From Acetobacteraceae bacterium (lineage in GTDB: Bacteria > Pseudomonadota > Alphaproteobacteria > Acetobacterales > Acetobacteraceae): a stretch of DNA of 7,770 nucleotides. Of the stretch, positions 5,844-7,770 are shown piece by piece. The stretch lies in assembly GCA_020853405.1 (NCBI GenBank), contig JADYYZ010000271.1:1-7770 (forward strand), given 5' to 3'. Within the stretch, counting starts at the first letter, position 1; the number at the start of each line of letters is the position of its first letter. The notes beneath the pieces are model-generated. The model was not told the origin of the DNA. It saw only the letters and a program-made list of their open reading frames with translations, and searched no databases. The translations under genes and the position numbers were made by a program.

Positions 5844-7067
5844 TTCCCGCGCCACCCGCCGTTCGGCATCCGCCATCGCGGCCCGCGCGGTCTTGCGGCC
5901 CAGCAGCGCGTTCTGCAGTTCCGGCCAGAAAGCGTCCTTCACGCGGGCGTCGTTCGGCAGGCGCCAGTTGCCGGTCATGCGGTCGGTATGCTCGATCTGG
6001 GTGCGCAGGATCTTCTCCAGCGTCGGGTCCTCGGTCGCGAGCTTCGCCAGCAGCGCCTGGTCGACACGGGTGTTGCCGGTCAGGATCTTGCGCTCGTTGG
6101 CGAACATGCCGGCCTGTTCGTCGTTGGTGATGTGCTTGATGAAGGCCCAGGCCAGGTCTGGGTTGCGCGATGCACTGCTGATGCCCAGCCCATGGCTGTT
6201 CGGCGTCGACCAGTAGCCCGGCATGTGGGCGGCGCCGATGGTCTCCGGGTTGACCCAGCTGCCCTGCCCCTTGATGAAGAAATAGGCCGGGCTGTGGGCG
6301 TGCAGCATGCCGACATTGCCGGCCGCGAAGGCGCCGTTCGGCTCGACCCAGCGGCCGGTCCAGGAGATCTTGTTGATGGCGCCGGTATCGCTCGCGCGCG
6401 CGAGCTGCTCGACCACCTCGACCATCTTCGCCGTGTTGAAGGCGGGTTTCGAGAGGTCGGGCGTCAGCAGTTCGATGCCGTTCATCTTGAACAGCGGCCA
6501 GTACAGCCAGTCGAAGTTCAGCGTCAGGAACCCGGTGCTGTCGGCCGAGGCCATCTTCTGCGCGAACGCGAGGATCTGCTCGAAACTCTGCGGCTGGTCG
6601 GCAAGGCCGGCGCGCTGGAACATCGGGCGGTTGATGAACAGCAGCGTCTTGGTGATGTAGAACGGCACCATGAAGTTGCGGTCGGTATAGGTCCAGTTCT
6701 TCAGGTACTCGGCGTTGAAGCGGGTGCGCATGTCGGCATCGCCGGCGATCCGCGTGGAAAGGTCGAGCAGCACGTTGTTGGCGGCGTATTCCAGCCACAG
6801 CGCGCCCTGCGTGTTGATGATGTCGGGCGGCGTGCCGGCGGCGAGCTGGGTCTGGTAGAAGGCAGGAAACTCGGGACCCTTCTTGTCCAGCCACTCGACC
6901 TCGGTGCCGGGGTTCGCGCGGTGGAAATTCTCGATCCAGCGCTTCACCAGGGCTTCCTGGTCGATCAGGTTCCAGGTCAGGAAACTGATCTTCCTGCGCG
7001 CCTGCGCGAGTGCCGGGATCGACAGGGCTGCCGCGGTGGTGCCAAGCAGCGTGCGGCGAAGCAACAT
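5829..7067 (-). CDS. Family 1 extracellular solute-binding protein (carbohydrate type)
   Basis: This 412-residue protein is the periplasmic receptor of the CUT1-type importer, and its length is typical of MalE/UgpB-like proteins. The N-terminus MLLRRTLLGTTAAALSIPALA is an export signal with an RRTLL twin-arginine-like core and a probable cut after ALA (residue 21). The mature part opens with ISFLTWNLIDQEALVKRW, followed by ANPGTEVEW, then QLAAGTPPDIINTQGALW, the usual start of domain 1 in family 1 binding proteins. The ATG at 7067 has AAGGAGAA a few bases upstream, which settles the start; the frame stays open far upstream, but that stretch is a shadow of the oxidoreductase gene. It lies 35 bases after the oxidoreductase stop and one base before the malF-like gene. 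The ligand is probably a sugar, polyol or derivative, which I cannot specify. Confidence 0.93.
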   Translation of the reverse strand: MLLRRTLLGTTAAALSIPALAQARRKISFLTWNLIDQEALVKRWIENFHRANPGTEVEWLDKKGPEFPAFYQTQLAAGTPPDIINTQGALWLEYAANNVLLDLSTRIAGDADMRTRFNAEYLKNWTYTDRNFMVPFYITKTLLFINRPMFQRAGLADQPQSFEQILAFAQKMASADSTGFLTLNFDWLYWPLFKMNGIELLTPDLSKPAFNTAKMVEVVEQLARASDTGAINKISWTGRWVEPNGAFAAGNVGMLHAHSPAYFFIKGQGSWVNPETIGAAHMPGYWSTPNSHGLGISSASRNPDLAWAFIKHITNDEQAGMFANERKILTGNTRVDQALLAKLATEDPTLEKILRTQIEHTDRMTGNWRLPNDARVKDAFWPELQNALLGRKTARAAMADAERRVARELSRA

Positions 7068-7102
7068 CTTCGTTCTCCTTGCTGGAACGGCGTCGGCGAA
7101 GG

Positions 7103-7770
7103 CTAAACCCCGGCCCCGGTGTTCGGCCAGTCCAGTACGCGGCCCTCGCGGGCGGAGGCTTCGGCGAGCAGGCAGCCCAGCACGGCGGCGCGGCCCTCCT
7201 CGGCGCTGACCAGGGGCCGGCCGGCGCGGAACCCCTGGATCGCTGCCTCCGCCTGGGTGGCCAGCTCGTGCACCTCGCCCGATGCGTCGAAGGCGATCGC
7301 TTCGGCCCGCTCGCCCGGGCCGGCGCGGCCGCGGAACAGCGACAGGCTCGCCTGCGCGGTCTCCGCCCGATCCATCGCCGCCGACCACAGCGCGCGGATC
7401 GCGCCGCCATCGCCGATCACCGAGACCGCGAGGTGGTGCTCGAAGCCCGCGACGGTGGTGTTGATGCTGGCCAGCGCGCCATCGCCGAAGCGCAGCGTGA
7501 CGCCGAGCGCGCGCGGCATCTTCGGCTCGCCCAGCGCGTCGGCACGGATGCTCGAGGGCACGCCGGATGCCGCAAGCCACCAGAGCGCCAGGTCGAAATG
7601 ATGCACGGTCTCCTCCAGCATCCAGGAGCCGACGCGCTGGGTATCGTAACGCCAGCCGCGGGCGCCCTGGCGGTAGGGGAAGCGGAACAGCTGGATGTTG
7701 ACGTGCGCTGGCCTGCCGATCGCGCCCTCGGCGATCAGCTGGCCGATGCGACCCCACTGCGTGGAAAGCC
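7103..7770 (-). CDS. Gfo/Idh/MocA-family oxidoreductase, C-terminal part (5' end outside window)
   Basis: The last 221 residues are present and the frame runs off the right edge; the NAD(P)-binding Rossmann domain is therefore outside. The visible part begins LSTQWGRIGQLIAEGAIG, the usual entry to the C-terminal alpha/beta domain, followed by RGWRYDTQRVGSW and MLEETVHHFDLALWWLA. The last block holds the family's catalytic His in an E-x-x-x-H-x-x-D context (H56 and D59 of the visible part). The later GVTLRFGDGALASINTTV and VIGDGGAIRA strands belong to the open-faced beta sheet of this domain. Family members are cytoplasmic NAD(P)-dependent dehydrogenases of sugars, inositols and related compounds. 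Sitting 35 bases upstream of the binding protein gene in the same direction, it probably oxidises the imported compound. The exact substrate cannot be assigned. Confidence 0.9.
   Translation of the reverse strand, partial: LSTQWGRIGQLIAEGAIGRPAHVNIQLFRFPYRQGARGWRYDTQRVGSWMLEETVHHFDLALWWLAASGVPSSIRADALGEPKMPRALGVTLRFGDGALASINTTVAGFEHHLAVSVIGDGGAIRALWSAAMDRAETAQASLSLFRGRAGPGERAEAIAFDASGEVHELATQAEAAIQGFRAGRPLVSAEEGRAAVLGCLLAEASAREGRVLDWPNTGAGV

Noticed and set aside
5745..7106. 453-residue open frame on the plus strand opposite the family 1 binding protein
   Set aside because: Antisense shadow of a high-GC gene; no recognisable domain and no ribosome binding site of note.
7068..7757. Possible long N-terminal extension of the family 1 binding protein, or a fusion with upstream sequence
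   Set aside because: The frame is open, but the oxidoreductase in another frame explains the region, and a strong ribosome binding site plus export signal mark the start at 7067.

Overview
The window is GC-rich, with long antisense open frames produced by third-position GC. Protein style (twin-arginine-like leader, short intergenic gaps, secretion leaders rich in Ala/Leu) fits an alphaproteobacterium, plausibly Acetobacteraceae or a relative. That placement is inference from composition and protein flavour only. I see eight protein genes, two of them cut by the window edges, and no RNA genes, insertion sequences, CRISPR arrays or convincing terminators. Coding density is very high; the only gap over 40 bases is a 147-base divergent intergenic region.

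Reading right to left on the minus strand, the first block is the 3' part of a Gfo/Idh/MocA-family oxidoreductase (7770-7103), a family 1 (sugar-type) extracellular solute-binding protein (7067-5829) and a MalF-like permease (5827-4922). The two transporter genes are almost fused, with one base between stop and start. A MalG-like permease would normally follow here. Instead, a plus-strand gene for a family 5 (oligopeptide-type) solute-binding protein (3337-4905) lies tail-to-tail with malF. It is transcribed divergently from a minus-strand gene for a secernin-like C69 hydrolase (3189-1834). The missing MalG-like permease (1823-1008) follows that hydrolase at 10 bases. After it come a small membrane-anchored protein with a carboxypeptidase-regulatory-like beta domain (997-623) and, through an ATGA overlap, a shikimate-dehydrogenase-fold oxidoreductase that runs off the left edge (626-1).

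The most economical reading is one CUT1-type carbohydrate or polyol ABC importer (binding protein, MalF, MalG) with two oxidoreductases that could act on the imported compound. A 3.1 kb module of a C69 amidohydrolase and an oligopeptide-type binding protein has been interposed between the two permease genes, so malG now depends on the hydrolase promoter. No ABC ATPase is in the window; it presumably lies outside or is supplied in trans. The points most worth a second look are this split permease pair, the altered substrate and cofactor residues of the shikimate-dehydrogenase-like protein, and the small beta-domain membrane protein coupled to it. I do not claim a wholly new system; the combination is unusual to me but cannot be ranked without database searches.
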